Of a stretch of DNA of 64,000 nucleotides, positions 1 to 7,951 are shown one piece after another. The notes beneath the pieces were generated by a model. That model saw only the letters and a program-made list of their open reading frames with translations. It searched no databases and was not told the origin of the DNA. Position 1 is the first letter of the stretch. The number at the start of each line of letters is the position of its first letter. This stretch comes from Thioclava arctica (lineage in GTDB: Bacteria; Pseudomonadota; Alphaproteobacteria; Rhodobacterales; Rhodobacteraceae), in assembly GCF_040892615.1 (NCBI RefSeq), contig NZ_JBFRYC010000006.1, positions 177,944-241,943 of the forward strand. The letters are read 5' to 3'. Made by a program: the position numbers and the translations under genes.

Positions 1-1458
1 CTGGTCAATCCCGGCATCCAGCGAAACACGCCAGCCCTTGTCGCTTGCCGCTGCAAACCCCTTGGCCGAGATTTTCGTCTTATCATCGGTCAGTTCAAGC
101 TGGCCGAGATCCATGCGAAACGGGTTGAGCGAAAGTTTGAAATCAGCAGCACCTTGCGAGAACCGGGCTGGGGTCTCAAACAGGCCTTCGGGATCAAGTT
201 GCAAATCCGAAATGGCAATCTGACCCAGCAACGACTGCGGCAGACCGTTTTTCAGATCGCGCAAATAGGCCTGTCCGCTGGCGCGCAACCGCACCGCTCG
301 GCTGTCAATGGCAAGATCGGACAGCGCGATGCGTTGTTGGGCTCGATCGTAGTTCAGATACAGCTTGCCCGAGCGAATCTCGATCGGCTGCACGCCGGGC
401 GCGGGTTTGATCGCCCCCTTGCCAATCTCTAGCATCGCGTTGAGCCCGGTCAGCGTGCCCGTGCTATCCAACCCCGAGCGCAGCGCCCCCGAAATCGGCG
501 CATCCAACACGCCAAGCGCGGCCAAAGCGGGGGATTGCACCGCCAGATCGCGCGCAGGCAGGCCGGTCACGGCAGCCCCAAAACTGGCCTCAAGCCCTTG
601 TTTCTGTGTGGTCATCGAAATCGCGACCTGGGCTGGTTTCTGCTTTGCCGTGGGGCCGGTATCGCCCAGATCAAAGCCAAGGGTGACCGAAATTTCCTGT
701 GCGTTCTGCACCAGCTTGACGTTGCCCTGCGAGACCCGCCACAGCCGATCAAGCCGTTCATCCATCATCCGCAACTGCAGATCTTCGGCGGAAATCGTGC
801 GCAGATTGCGCAACGCGGGCACGTCAAACACCTGCTCGAAGGCCTCGACGCCATCTGACACACTGGTAGCGGATAGCGATCCAAACATCTCGCCACCGCC
901 CAGATCCAAATCGAGACGCCCGTCCGGCAGACGATGTAGCGACAGGCTTGCGCCGCGAATGGTGAAAGAGCGCGGCTCGATTTTGCCCCGCAGCAATGGC
1001 TGCGTCCAAAGCGTGGCGCGTAATTCAGGAAGCACGGCGATGGGCAGCCCCGAGGGCCGCTCGAGTTGAACCATCCGGGCGCGCAGCCTTGGGCGCAGCC
1101 CTTCGGTCACCACAAGGTCGATCCCACCCGAGATCGAGATTTTAAGCCGTCCCTGAAGCGCAGCATTGGCGCGCGTTTCCAGCTGCGACACCATCCATTG
1201 CGGCACCGAAATCGGGCGATGGGTCACAACGAGATAGGCGAAAAGTGCGGCGATCGCCAAGAAGGGTCCGATCAGCAACAGGGTCAGGCCAAACTTACCG
1301 CGACGCCGACCATAAGACGGGCTTTCTAGTTTATCTTCAATAGATTGCGCAGCATTCTTAATGTCGCCATCAGACATAGCCACCCCTGACGCGCGCCCTT
1401 CCGGCGCCCGTGACAACTCCGCTTTGCGGGAGTGGGGCTTGTCTTGCTCCATTGCCAT
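1..1458 (-). CDS. AsmA-like / DUF3971-type envelope protein (C-terminal part beyond window)
   Basis: This leftward frame stays open from position 1458 to the window edge, so the 3' end is missing and only about 486 codons are seen. The start ATG at 1458 lies 11 bases after AGGAG; a second ATG two codons later is also possible, and an ATG at 1377 would begin MSDGDIKN. A basic stretch (YGRRRGKFG) leads into one membrane segment at about residues 57-78. The long remainder looks like alternating beta-strand AsmA/YhdP-type sequence, for example DKGWRVSLDAGIDQ at the edge. Proteins of this family are inner-membrane anchored, with a large periplasmic part linked to lipid movement or outer-membrane assembly. 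It is divergent from the peroxiredoxin gene. The family call rests on architecture and strand pattern rather than on a diagnostic motif. Confidence 0.7.
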   Translation of the reverse strand, partial: MAMEQDKPHSRKAELSRAPEGRASGVAMSDGDIKNAAQSIEDKLESPSYGRRRGKFGLTLLLIGPFLAIAALFAYLVVTHRPISVPQWMVSQLETRANAALQGRLKISISGGIDLVVTEGLRPRLRARMVQLERPSGLPIAVLPELRATLWTQPLLRGKIEPRSFTIRGASLSLHRLPDGRLDLDLGGGEMFGSLSATSVSDGVEAFEQVFDVPALRNLRTISAEDLQLRMMDERLDRLWRVSQGNVKLVQNAQEISVTLGFDLGDTGPTAKQKPAQVAISMTTQKQGLEASFGAAVTGLPARDLAVQSPALAALGVLDAPISGALRSGLDSTGTLTGLNAMLEIGKGAIKPAPGVQPIEIRSGKLYLNYDRAQQRIALSDLAIDSRAVRLRASGQAYLRDLKNGLPQSLLGQIAISDLQLDPEGLFETPARFSQGAADFKLSLNPFRMDLGQLELTDDKTKISAKGFAAASDKGWRVSLDAGIDQ

Positions 1459-1616
1459 TCTTCAGGGCATCTCCTTGGCGTCCTCCTGAGTGAACCGCGC
1501 GCTACGTGCGGTCACCGGCGAACGTGTTCGGCTTGCCCCACCTTCCTGCCTCGTGCTTAATCATCCCTTAAGCTTGGCTCAAAAGTAAGCCCCAACATGC
1601 ATCGGAGGATCAAGAC

Positions 1617-2117
1617 GTGATCAAACTTGGCGAAAAAGCGCCTGATTTCACCCTTCCCGCAACCGGTGGCGCGGCCTTTGAGGGTGCGAAATTGATCACG
1701 CCCGAGGGAAATTTGACGCTGTCACAGGCGCGCCCCGCCAAGGTGGTTGTGTATTTCTACCCCAAGGATAACACGCCCGGCTGCACCACGGAGGCGCTGG
1801 ATTTCACGCGATTGGCGGGCGAGTTTGCCGCCGCTGGCGCGGTGGTCATCGGCATCTCAAAAGACAGCCTCAAAAAGCATGAGAATTTTTGCTCCAAACA
1901 TGATCTCGGGATCTATCTTGCCTCTGATGATGACGCGCAGACCTGTGAAACCTACGGGGTTTGGGCCGAAAAATCCATGTATGGCAAATGCTTCTGGGGC
2001 ATTCTTCGCGCAACATTCCTGATTGATGGCACCGGAAATGTCGCACAGATCTGGCCCAAGGTCAGCGTTAAGGGCCATGCCCAAGAAGTCCTAGACGCTG
2101 TGCGCGCCGCGACCTGA
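1617..2117 (+). CDS. bcp: thioredoxin-dependent thiol peroxidase (Bcp/PrxQ peroxiredoxin)
   Basis: 166 residues with a GTG start at 1617, placed by the GGAGG a few bases upstream. It reduces hydroperoxides in the cytoplasm at the cost of thioredoxin. The core motif DNTPGCTTEA puts the peroxidatic cysteine at C56. In the common two-cysteine Bcp the resolving cysteine follows four residues later, but here that position is Leu61. Other cysteines (in NFCSKH, QTCETYG and GKCFWG) might take over resolution, or the protein may work as a 1-Cys enzyme. The length and the conserved KDNTPGC and YGVW blocks make the family assignment secure. It appears to be transcribed alone. Confidence 0.93.
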   Translation: MIKLGEKAPDFTLPATGGAAFEGAKLITPEGNLTLSQARPAKVVVYFYPKDNTPGCTTEALDFTRLAGEFAAAGAVVIGISKDSLKKHENFCSKHDLGIYLASDDDAQTCETYGVWAEKSMYGKCFWGILRATFLIDGTGNVAQIWPKVSVKGHAQEVLDAVRAAT

Positions 2118-2410
2118 GGCACTGCAAGTGCCGGGCCAACTGCTTTCGCGCAAACGTGACAAACCTGTGAGTTCAAACGAAAAAACGAGCCAAAGCGTGC
2201 CGTTGTTTCGGCAGAAAACCGCCGATCTCGGGCGCGTGAGGGAACTGCGACCCGATCTCCGTGCAAAAACGGTTGCCCGAACCTGCCCCCCTTGTTACTC
2301 CCTCATGCAGACCGGCAGTGTGCGTTATCCACAGGGCGGAGGAGCCCTTTGCTGTCCCCGTTCGCGGCCCTCGGGCCATCCATGCACGAAAACAAGACAG
2401 GATCGACGGC

Positions 2411-3727
2411 TTGCCCAGACGCATTCTCGACCGCCTGAACTCGCGCCTTGAGCGCTGGCTGCCCGAACAGCGGCTGTTCCTGAAATCAGACAGCGCGACC
2501 CGGTTTGTGCGGTTGCGACCGCTGACGCAGGCAAGTGTTTTGGCGATTGGCGCTGGGCTGTTCTCTTGGGCCACGCTTGCAAGTTCGATGCTCTTTATCG
2601 AGGGCATTTCTTCGGGCGGGGCTGCGCAAAACGAGAAAATCGCGAAAGCCGCTTTTGAGCGCCGTCTTGATACGCTGTCGCAAGAACGCGACGCGCGCGC
2701 CGCCGAGGCACTGGCCGCGCAGGATCGTTTTCAAACGGCGATGACGCAGGTGTCACAGATGCAATCGGCGCTGCTCTCGTCAGAAGAGCGCAAGCGCGAA
2801 TTGGAAACCGGGATTGGCGTGATCCAGTCCACTCTGCGCCGCACCATGGACGAACGTGACGAAGCGCGCACCAAATTGGCCAAGGTCGAAGGTGTGGGCT
2901 CCGCTGGTGGCGCCACGCAAGCGGCCCGCGCGCAAGATATGGCGAAAACGGTCGACTTCCTGAGCGCTGCCTTGGGCCAGACCGCGCAGGAACGCGACAG
3001 TGCAACGGCCGATGCCAAGACCGCGCAGCTCGCGGTGGACCGCATCGCGATGCAAAAACGCCTGATGGAAGAGCGCAACGACGAGATTTTCACAACGCTT
3101 GAGGGGGCTGTGAAAATCTCGATGGAGCCTTTGGACAAGGTCTTCAAACAAGCGGGGATGGACCCCGAACATGTGCTGGCGCAAATCAAGCGCGGCTATT
3201 CGGGCACGGGCGGACCACTGACCACGATCTCTTTGTCCTCCAAGGGCACGGCGGATCTGGGTGGCGACACCGCGCGCGCCGAGGATATTCTGCGCAAGCT
3301 TGACGATATGAACATGTATCGCATCGCCGTGGACAAGCTGCCCTTCGCGATGCCGGTCAAATCGCATTTCCGCTTTTCGTCGCCCTTTGGCTGGCGCTGG
3401 GGCAAGATGCATGAGGGCGTCGATATGGCTGCGCCCACTGGCACGCCGGTCTATGCCCCCGCTGACGGAGTTGTGATCGCAGCAGAGTGGGAGCGCGGTT
3501 ATGGCAATCTTATCAAGATCCGCCACGAATTCGGGATCACGACCCGCTATGGCCACCTATCCAAAATCCGTGTGAAGGTGGGTCAAAAGGTGTCGCAAGG
3601 TGAGAGAATTGCTGATATGGGATCAACCGGGCACTCTACCGGTCCGCATCTGCACTACGAGATCCGGATCAGTGGCAAAGCAATCAATCCGATGACCTTC
3701 ATCAAGGCTGGCAAGAATGTTTTCTAA
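2411..3727 (+). CDS. M23 family metallopeptidase (LytM/envelope-biogenesis type)
   Basis: A cell-wall endopeptidase, or a degenerate activator of amidases, facing the periplasm. A TTG at 2411 (LPRRILDRLNSRLERWLP) is preferred because AGGA lies about eight bases upstream and family members begin this way; the frame is open back to 2261 without a convincing start. From the TTG it has 438 residues: a cytoplasmic basic tail, one membrane segment (near QASVLAIGAGLFSWATL), a coiled coil over about residues 75-220, and a C-terminal LytM domain. The zinc ligands are intact: HEGVD (H334, D338) and PHLH (H413, H415), so catalysis is plausible. The stop overlaps the start of the bactofilin gene by 11 bases, a pairing known from other bacteria where bactofilin positions an M23 enzyme. 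Confidence 0.93.
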   Translation: MPRRILDRLNSRLERWLPEQRLFLKSDSATRFVRLRPLTQASVLAIGAGLFSWATLASSMLFIEGISSGGAAQNEKIAKAAFERRLDTLSQERDARAAEALAAQDRFQTAMTQVSQMQSALLSSEERKRELETGIGVIQSTLRRTMDERDEARTKLAKVEGVGSAGGATQAARAQDMAKTVDFLSAALGQTAQERDSATADAKTAQLAVDRIAMQKRLMEERNDEIFTTLEGAVKISMEPLDKVFKQAGMDPEHVLAQIKRGYSGTGGPLTTISLSSKGTADLGGDTARAEDILRKLDDMNMYRIAVDKLPFAMPVKSHFRFSSPFGWRWGKMHEGVDMAAPTGTPVYAPADGVVIAAEWERGYGNLIKIRHEFGITTRYGHLSKIRVKVGQKVSQGERIADMGSTGHSTGPHLHYEIRISGKAINPMTFIKAGKNVF

Positions 3728-4250
3728 AAGCAAAATCCATGAATCCGGCGCAAAACCCGGTACCGAAACTGACAAGCAAGCTGCAGCGGGCACTGCGCCG
3801 CCGCCGCGTCCTTCGTCAAGCGAGTATACCCCCTCGTCCTCACCGCGCGTAAAACTTGCGCCTTCGGTGTTGTCTGCGGATCTGACCGTAACGGGCAACC
3901 TCAAAACCAGCGGCGATATTCAAGTCGAGGGAGTGGTTGAGGGTGATATCCGCGCGCATCTGCTGACCGTGGGCGAAACCGCCACGATCAAGGGTGAAAT
4001 CATTGCCGATGACGTTGTCGTCAATGGTCGTGTGGTGGGCCGCGTACGCGGTCTGAAAGTGCGTTTGACCTCGACCGCACGGGTCGAAGGCGACATCATC
4101 CACAAAACCATCGCGATCGAAAGTGGTGCGCATTTTGAAGGTTCGGTTCAGCGTCAAGACGACCCGCTGCAAACCGGCCAAGGCACGCCCAAGCTGGCCC
4201 CGCCTCGGGCTGAGCCCGCGCCGGCCCCCGGTGCTCCGGACACGAAATAA
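3717..4250 (+). CDS. bactofilin (polymer-forming cytoskeletal protein, DUF583)
   Basis: 177 residues. A Pro/Ser-rich disordered N-terminus (about 1-42) precedes the bactofilin beta-helix (about 45-140), seen as repeated short turns such as SGDIQVEGVVEGDI and VNGRVVGRVRG. A Pro/Ala-rich tail follows. Bactofilins self-assemble without nucleotide into filaments at the membrane and recruit cell-wall enzymes. The reading frame starts inside the end of the upstream M23 peptidase gene, so the two are almost certainly translated from one message and probably act together in local wall remodelling. An intrinsic terminator follows 23 bases after the stop. This is the bactofilin type paired with an M23 peptidase, as in the ccmA-csd1 arrangement of Helicobacter; that functional parallel is inference. 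Confidence 0.92.
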   Translation: MFSKSKIHESGAKPGTETDKQAAAGTAPPPRPSSSEYTPSSSPRVKLAPSVLSADLTVTGNLKTSGDIQVEGVVEGDIRAHLLTVGETATIKGEIIADDVVVNGRVVGRVRGLKVRLTSTARVEGDIIHKTIAIESGAHFEGSVQRQDDPLQTGQGTPKLAPPRAEPAPAPGAPDTK

Positions 4251-4273
4251 GCGCCTCCTTTTACGGAACGCAA

Positions 4274-4299
4274 AAAGGGCAGCTCTCGGGCTGCCCTTT
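4274..4299. terminator. bidirectional intrinsic terminator between bactofilin and DUF2189 genes
   Basis: The stem AAAGGGCAG pairs with CTGCCCTTT across an eight-base loop and is flanked by A and T runs. It lies between two convergent genes and can serve both. Confidence 0.8.
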
Positions 4300-4322
4300 G
4301 TCATTTCTGTATTCAGTTTCGG

Positions 4323-5096
4323 TTAGCTGGTGAGGTGGCGATACATGTGCCAACTGGCATGGCCCAACACCGGCAGCACGACGAGCAGCCCCAAGAACAT
4401 CGGGATCATGCCAATGAACAGGCTGCCCGCGATCACGATCCCCCAGACCCCCATCGAAACCGGATTGGCCGCAACAGCACGCATCGAGGTCAGGATCGCG
4501 GTGATGATGTCGATTTCGCGCTCCATCAAAAGCGGCAAGCCGACCACGGTGAAGGAAAACAGCACCAGCGCAAAGCCCGCACCAATCAACGAGCCAACCG
4601 CCAGCATCACCAACCCCTGCCCCGAAAACAGAATCTCGGGCGAGGAGCTGACATTGGTAAATGCCGACAGCCCCATGAACAGTGCGAAGGTGGTATGCGC
4701 CACAAAGACCCAGAACATGAACATCATCAGGATCAACATCGCCATCGAGGGGATCTGCCGATCCTTTTGCGAGATGCAGCACGAGATGACCTGGCCCCAG
4801 ATCAGCGGCTCTCCCGCTTCGATCCGGCGGCTGATTTCATACAGCCCAATCGCGGCAAAGGGTGCAAGCAGCGGAAACCCCAGCGCGAACGGGATCAGCC
4901 ACCATTCCTGTCCTTCCGCGGCAAACACGAACCACAGAATAATCCCGCCCAGAACGTAGAATCCCGAAAACGCCAACCCAAACACTGGCGCGCGCATGAA
5001 ATCACGCAGACCTGCGCGCAAAATCTGTGGAATTTCGGACACCGAGACATCGCGGAATTGCGGCAACTCTGATGGCTCAGACATCACTTCGTGCAT
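4323..5096 (-). CDS. DUF2189 domain-containing membrane protein
   Basis: 257 residues from the ATG at 5096, preferred because AGGGAGAGAA stands directly in front; a GTG at 5156 would add 20 residues but has no visible ribosome-binding site. The N-terminus LPQFRDVSVSEIPQILRAG is typical of DUF2189, followed by about six hydrophobic segments (for example FGLAFSGFYVLGGIILWFV and FIGMIPMFLGLLVVLPVLG). It ends HASWHMYRHL, also a family hallmark. DUF2189 proteins are inner-membrane proteins of unknown function. It lies downstream of the short-chain dehydrogenase gene with about 100 bases between, and ends at the shared terminator. Confidence 0.85.
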   Translation of the reverse strand: MHEVMSEPSELPQFRDVSVSEIPQILRAGLRDFMRAPVFGLAFSGFYVLGGIILWFVFAAEGQEWWLIPFALGFPLLAPFAAIGLYEISRRIEAGEPLIWGQVISCCISQKDRQIPSMAMLILMMFMFWVFVAHTTFALFMGLSAFTNVSSSPEILFSGQGLVMLAVGSLIGAGFALVLFSFTVVGLPLLMEREIDIITAILTSMRAVAANPVSMGVWGIVIAGSLFIGMIPMFLGLLVVLPVLGHASWHMYRHLTS

Positions 5097-5199
5097 TTCT
5101 CTCTCCCTGATTACGCGCGCTCTCTCCCAAAAGCGCGTGGCATCAGGTTGCGTCACGAAGCCGTGATCTGTCGAGAAAAATCAACGCTGCAACGCGGCA

Positions 5200-5931
5200 T
5201 TACATCCGCGCGGTCAGCCAGAGCGAGAGCCGATAAGGAAGGCGGCGCAACATCTTGAGCCCCCAGGTCAGGCGGCGCGGAAAATGCGTCTCAAATTTGC
5301 GCCCTGCCAGCCCGTCGGCGATCCGGCGCGCGGCGGCATCGGGTTCGATCATGAAGGGCATGTCGAAGTCATTCTTCTCGGTCAGGCGCGTATTCACGAA
5401 CCCCGGAGAGATCAGCCGCACGTCGATCTCGGGCGCAAATTCCACGCGCAGGGATTCGACAAGATTGATCACCGCTGCCTTGGAAGCCGAGTAAAGCTGC
5501 CCCTTTGGCAACCCGAAATAGCCCGCAACCGAGCCGAAAATCACCAATTGCCCGCCCTCACGCAGCAAGCCTTTGGCGGCTTGGGCAAACCACAGCGTGC
5601 CCAGAAGATTGACCTCAACCAGCTTGCGCGCGCTGTCGCGTTCGATCTGGCTGACATAGCCGGGATCATACATCGCGGCTGTGGTGATCATCCCATCCAG
5701 CGGCCCGCCCAACAGGATTTCGCCGCGCGCATCATCCAGACTTTCAGGGTCGGAAATGTCGAAGGGCACAACCTCACCCTGCCCCAATTCCCTTGCGAGC
5801 GTCTTGAGCGGATCGACCGAACGCCCCGACAGCACCAGCCGCGCCCCGCGCCCTGCCAATTCGCGCGCAAGCGCCTGCCCGATACCCGAACTCGCGCCGA
5901 CGATCCAAATCCGTTTTCCGTTGAAATCCAT
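5200..5931 (-). CDS. short-chain dehydrogenase/reductase (SDR)
   Basis: 243 residues. The NAD(P)-binding glycine motif is GASSGIG (residues 12-18), and the catalytic set is present: N108, S134 (FGSVAGYFG), Y147 and K151 in YSASK. The residues after the second beta strand (LSGRS) are basic, which suggests NADP(H) but does not prove it. The substrate is unknown: classical SDRs of this size act on many alcohols and ketones. The C-terminal RLTWGLKMLRRLPYRLSLWL is amphipathic and could touch membrane. It lies 52 bases downstream of the small ATPase gene and may be co-transcribed with it. Confidence 0.9.
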   Translation of the reverse strand: MDFNGKRIWIVGASSGIGQALARELAGRGARLVLSGRSVDPLKTLARELGQGEVVPFDISDPESLDDARGEILLGGPLDGMITTAAMYDPGYVSQIERDSARKLVEVNLLGTLWFAQAAKGLLREGGQLVIFGSVAGYFGLPKGQLYSASKAAVINLVESLRVEFAPEIDVRLISPGFVNTRLTEKNDFDMPFMIEPDAAARRIADGLAGRKFETHFPRRLTWGLKMLRRLPYRLSLWLTARM

Positions 5932-5983
5932 GCCCGCCGCTCCTTTGGTTGCAAAAGGTTACGCGCAAAGGCAGCGCTTGGTT

Positions 5984-6532
5984 TCATTGTAAGCTTTGCA
6001 AGCACGCACCAACAAGGTGATCCAGATCATCCGCCCCAGACAAATAGAGCACCGGTTCGGTTCGACCCGCCAACCATTCGCGATGACGCGCCAGCGAGCG
6101 GCCCGAGAAATAGGGCTCGTCATAGCTCGCAGCCCATTTCAGAAAGGCGGAATGATTGTGATGCATATCGCCCCCCGGTTTGATCCGATCGCCGAATTTG
6201 AGCGTCTCGCGCTTGCGGATGCGCGCCAGACGGGTCGGGGTGGGCGCGGTGAGAAAAATGATGGCATCAAGGCCGCCCAAGGCCAAATCACCCCACCCAT
6301 CCAAGGACCCAGACAGCACCCAGCCGCCATCTGTCCCTTGGCCCAGTTGATCAGCGGCGATCAGGGCCAGCCGCTCTTGGACCGGGCGTTTTTGGGTAAA
6401 AGGCGGCTCGGTGGGGGCCCAGAAATAACTGTCCGTATCGAGATGGGGCACCTTAAGCGCCTTCGCGAGCGCCCGCCCCAGCGACGAGGTGCCCGATCCT
6501 GCGGCGCCGGTGATATGAACCCGCGCCGCCAT
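5984..6532 (-). CDS. P-loop ATPase, adenylate kinase/shikimate kinase-like
   Basis: 182 residues from the ATG at 6532, only four bases after the prfB stop, so the genes are probably one operon. A P-loop GAAGSGTS covers residues 9-16. The following LDTDSYFW and the arginine-rich lid (RLARIRKRETLKFGDR) resemble small nucleoside or shikimate kinase folds annotated as AAA-family ATPases in related bacteria. The phosphate acceptor cannot be deduced. No membrane segment or signal is seen, so it should be cytoplasmic. Confidence 0.8.
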   Translation of the reverse strand: MAARVHITGAAGSGTSSLGRALAKALKVPHLDTDSYFWAPTEPPFTQKRPVQERLALIAADQLGQGTDGGWVLSGSLDGWGDLALGGLDAIIFLTAPTPTRLARIRKRETLKFGDRIKPGGDMHHNHSAFLKWAASYDEPYFSGRSLARHREWLAGRTEPVLYLSGADDLDHLVGACLQSLQ

Positions 6533-6536
6533 GCGA

Positions 6537-7664
6537 TCAATCCTCTGCCTGCGCGTCGGCGCGGCTTTTTCCCTCGACCCCCAGCGCAAGGGTCGCGGCC
6601 ATGAACCCGTCCAGATCGCCGTCCAGCACCCCTTGAGAATCCGAGGTCTCGTAATTGGTGCGCAAGTCTTTGACCATCTGATAGGGCTGCAAGACGTAAG
6701 ACCGGATCTGGTTGCCCCAACCCGCATCGCCCTTGTTTTCATGCGCCTCGTTGATGGCGGCGTTGCGGCGGTCCATCTCCATCTGATAGAGCCGCGATTT
6801 CAACGCTTTCATCGCGATGTCCCGGTTTTGGTGCTGCGATTTTTCCGAAGAAGTCACCACGATTCCGGTCGGGATGTGGGTGATGCGCACCGCCGAGTCG
6901 GTGGTGTTGACGTGCTGCCCGCCCGCACCCGACGAGCGATAGGTGTCAATGCGGATATCGTTGGGCGCAACCTCGATCTCGATATTGTCGTCCACCACCG
7001 GATAGACCCAGACCGAGCTGAACGAGGTATGCCGGCGCGCGGCGGAATCATAGGGGCTGATGCGCACCAGACGATGCACACCGCTTTCCGATTTCAGCCA
7101 GCCATAGGCATTGGGCCCGGTGATTTTATAGGTCGCGGATTTGATGCCTGCCTCTTCGCCTGCGGTTTCCGATTGCAGATCGACCTCGTAGCCCTTTTTC
7201 TCGGCCCAGCGGACATACATCCGCGCCAACATCGAGGCCCAGTCACAGCTTTCCGTGCCCCCGGCTCCCGAGTGGATCTCGAGGAAGGTGTCATTGCCAT
7301 CCGCCTCGCCATCCAAAAGCGCCTCAAGCTCTTTTTTGTCGGCCTCTTCTTTCAGGGCGCGCAGCGATTTCTCCGCCTCGGCGATGATCTCGTCATCGCC
7401 CTCCATCTCGCCCATCTCGATCAGCTCGATATTGTCGGTCAGCTCTTGGTCGATGCGCGAATAGGTTTCGAATTTATCCAACAATTGCTGGCGATCGCGC
7501 ATCAACTTTTGTGCGCGCGCCTGATCGTCCCACAGGCTGGGATCCTCGATCATCGCGTTGAATTCCTCAATCCGGTGCGGCGCGGTTTCCAAGTCCATGC
7601 GCTGGCCCAACAGGCTCAGCGATTTGCGGATCGCATCGGCGATATTTTGCGTCTCGGCGCGCAT
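6537..7664 (-). CDS. prfB: peptide chain release factor 2
   Basis: 375 residues, full length. RF2 recognises UGA and UAA and triggers peptide release on the ribosome. The GGQ catalytic motif is at residues 248-250 (SGAGGQHVN). The stop-codon reading tripeptide, SPF in E. coli, is SPY here (residues 203-205). The frame is continuous from MRAETQNIAD, so the programmed +1 frameshift that controls prfB in E. coli is absent. Downstream lies the small ATPase gene; upstream, after a 287-base gap, lies the PBP1A gene, a neighbourhood common in Rhodobacteraceae. Confidence 0.97.
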   Translation of the reverse strand: MRAETQNIADAIRKSLSLLGQRMDLETAPHRIEEFNAMIEDPSLWDDQARAQKLMRDRQQLLDKFETYSRIDQELTDNIELIEMGEMEGDDEIIAEAEKSLRALKEEADKKELEALLDGEADGNDTFLEIHSGAGGTESCDWASMLARMYVRWAEKKGYEVDLQSETAGEEAGIKSATYKITGPNAYGWLKSESGVHRLVRISPYDSAARRHTSFSSVWVYPVVDDNIEIEVAPNDIRIDTYRSSGAGGQHVNTTDSAVRITHIPTGIVVTSSEKSQHQNRDIAMKALKSRLYQMEMDRRNAAINEAHENKGDAGWGNQIRSYVLQPYQMVKDLRTNYETSDSQGVLDGDLDGFMAATLALGVEGKSRADAQAED

Positions 7665-7751
7665 GAGTCATCCTTTGAAAAGTCTTGGCGCGGTGATACG
7701 AAATCAGAGCCGCGCCCGCAAGCGGGCTGAGTGCGCGCGATGATGGCACAG

Positions 7752-7862
7752 TCACGCGGCCTTGGTTGCGGACCCTGCAAAACCCGCGCGAATCTGCGCT
7801 CCGCGGCGTTTGCCATAGTGCAGGCTCCCACCGATCATCAGCGCGAACACCGTGATCCACAT
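7752..7862 (-). CDS. possible 36-residue membrane peptide
   Basis: A short frame in the 287-base gap between the PBP1A and prfB genes starts MWITVFALMIGGSLHYGKRR and ends KAA. It would have one short hydrophobic segment followed by a basic tail. GCGAGGCG stands right before the ATG as a poor ribosome-binding site. Support is weak: size and hydrophobicity only, no recognised family. Confidence 0.22.
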   Translation of the reverse strand: MWITVFALMIGGSLHYGKRRGAQIRAGFAGSATKAA

Positions 7863-7951
7863 CGCCTCGCTAACAGCGTCAACACGAAGGGTCGAACGCC
7901 ATAACGAATATGGGCATTTCGCGCAGTCCCCTTTTCGCGCGCTGTCGCGGC

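Noticed and set aside
2118..2132. GGCACT-GCA-AGTGCC hairpin just after bcp as a terminator
   Set aside because: The stem is only six base pairs and no T tract follows, so termination is not supported.
6537..7664. Programmed +1 frameshift in prfB as in E. coli
   Set aside because: The frame is continuous from the family-typical start and no internal UGA with a Shine-Dalgarno-like stimulator is present near codon 25.
6531..7730. 399-codon rightward open frame opposite prfB
   Set aside because: It mirrors the prfB frame; composition is that of an antisense shadow, and prfB is certain.
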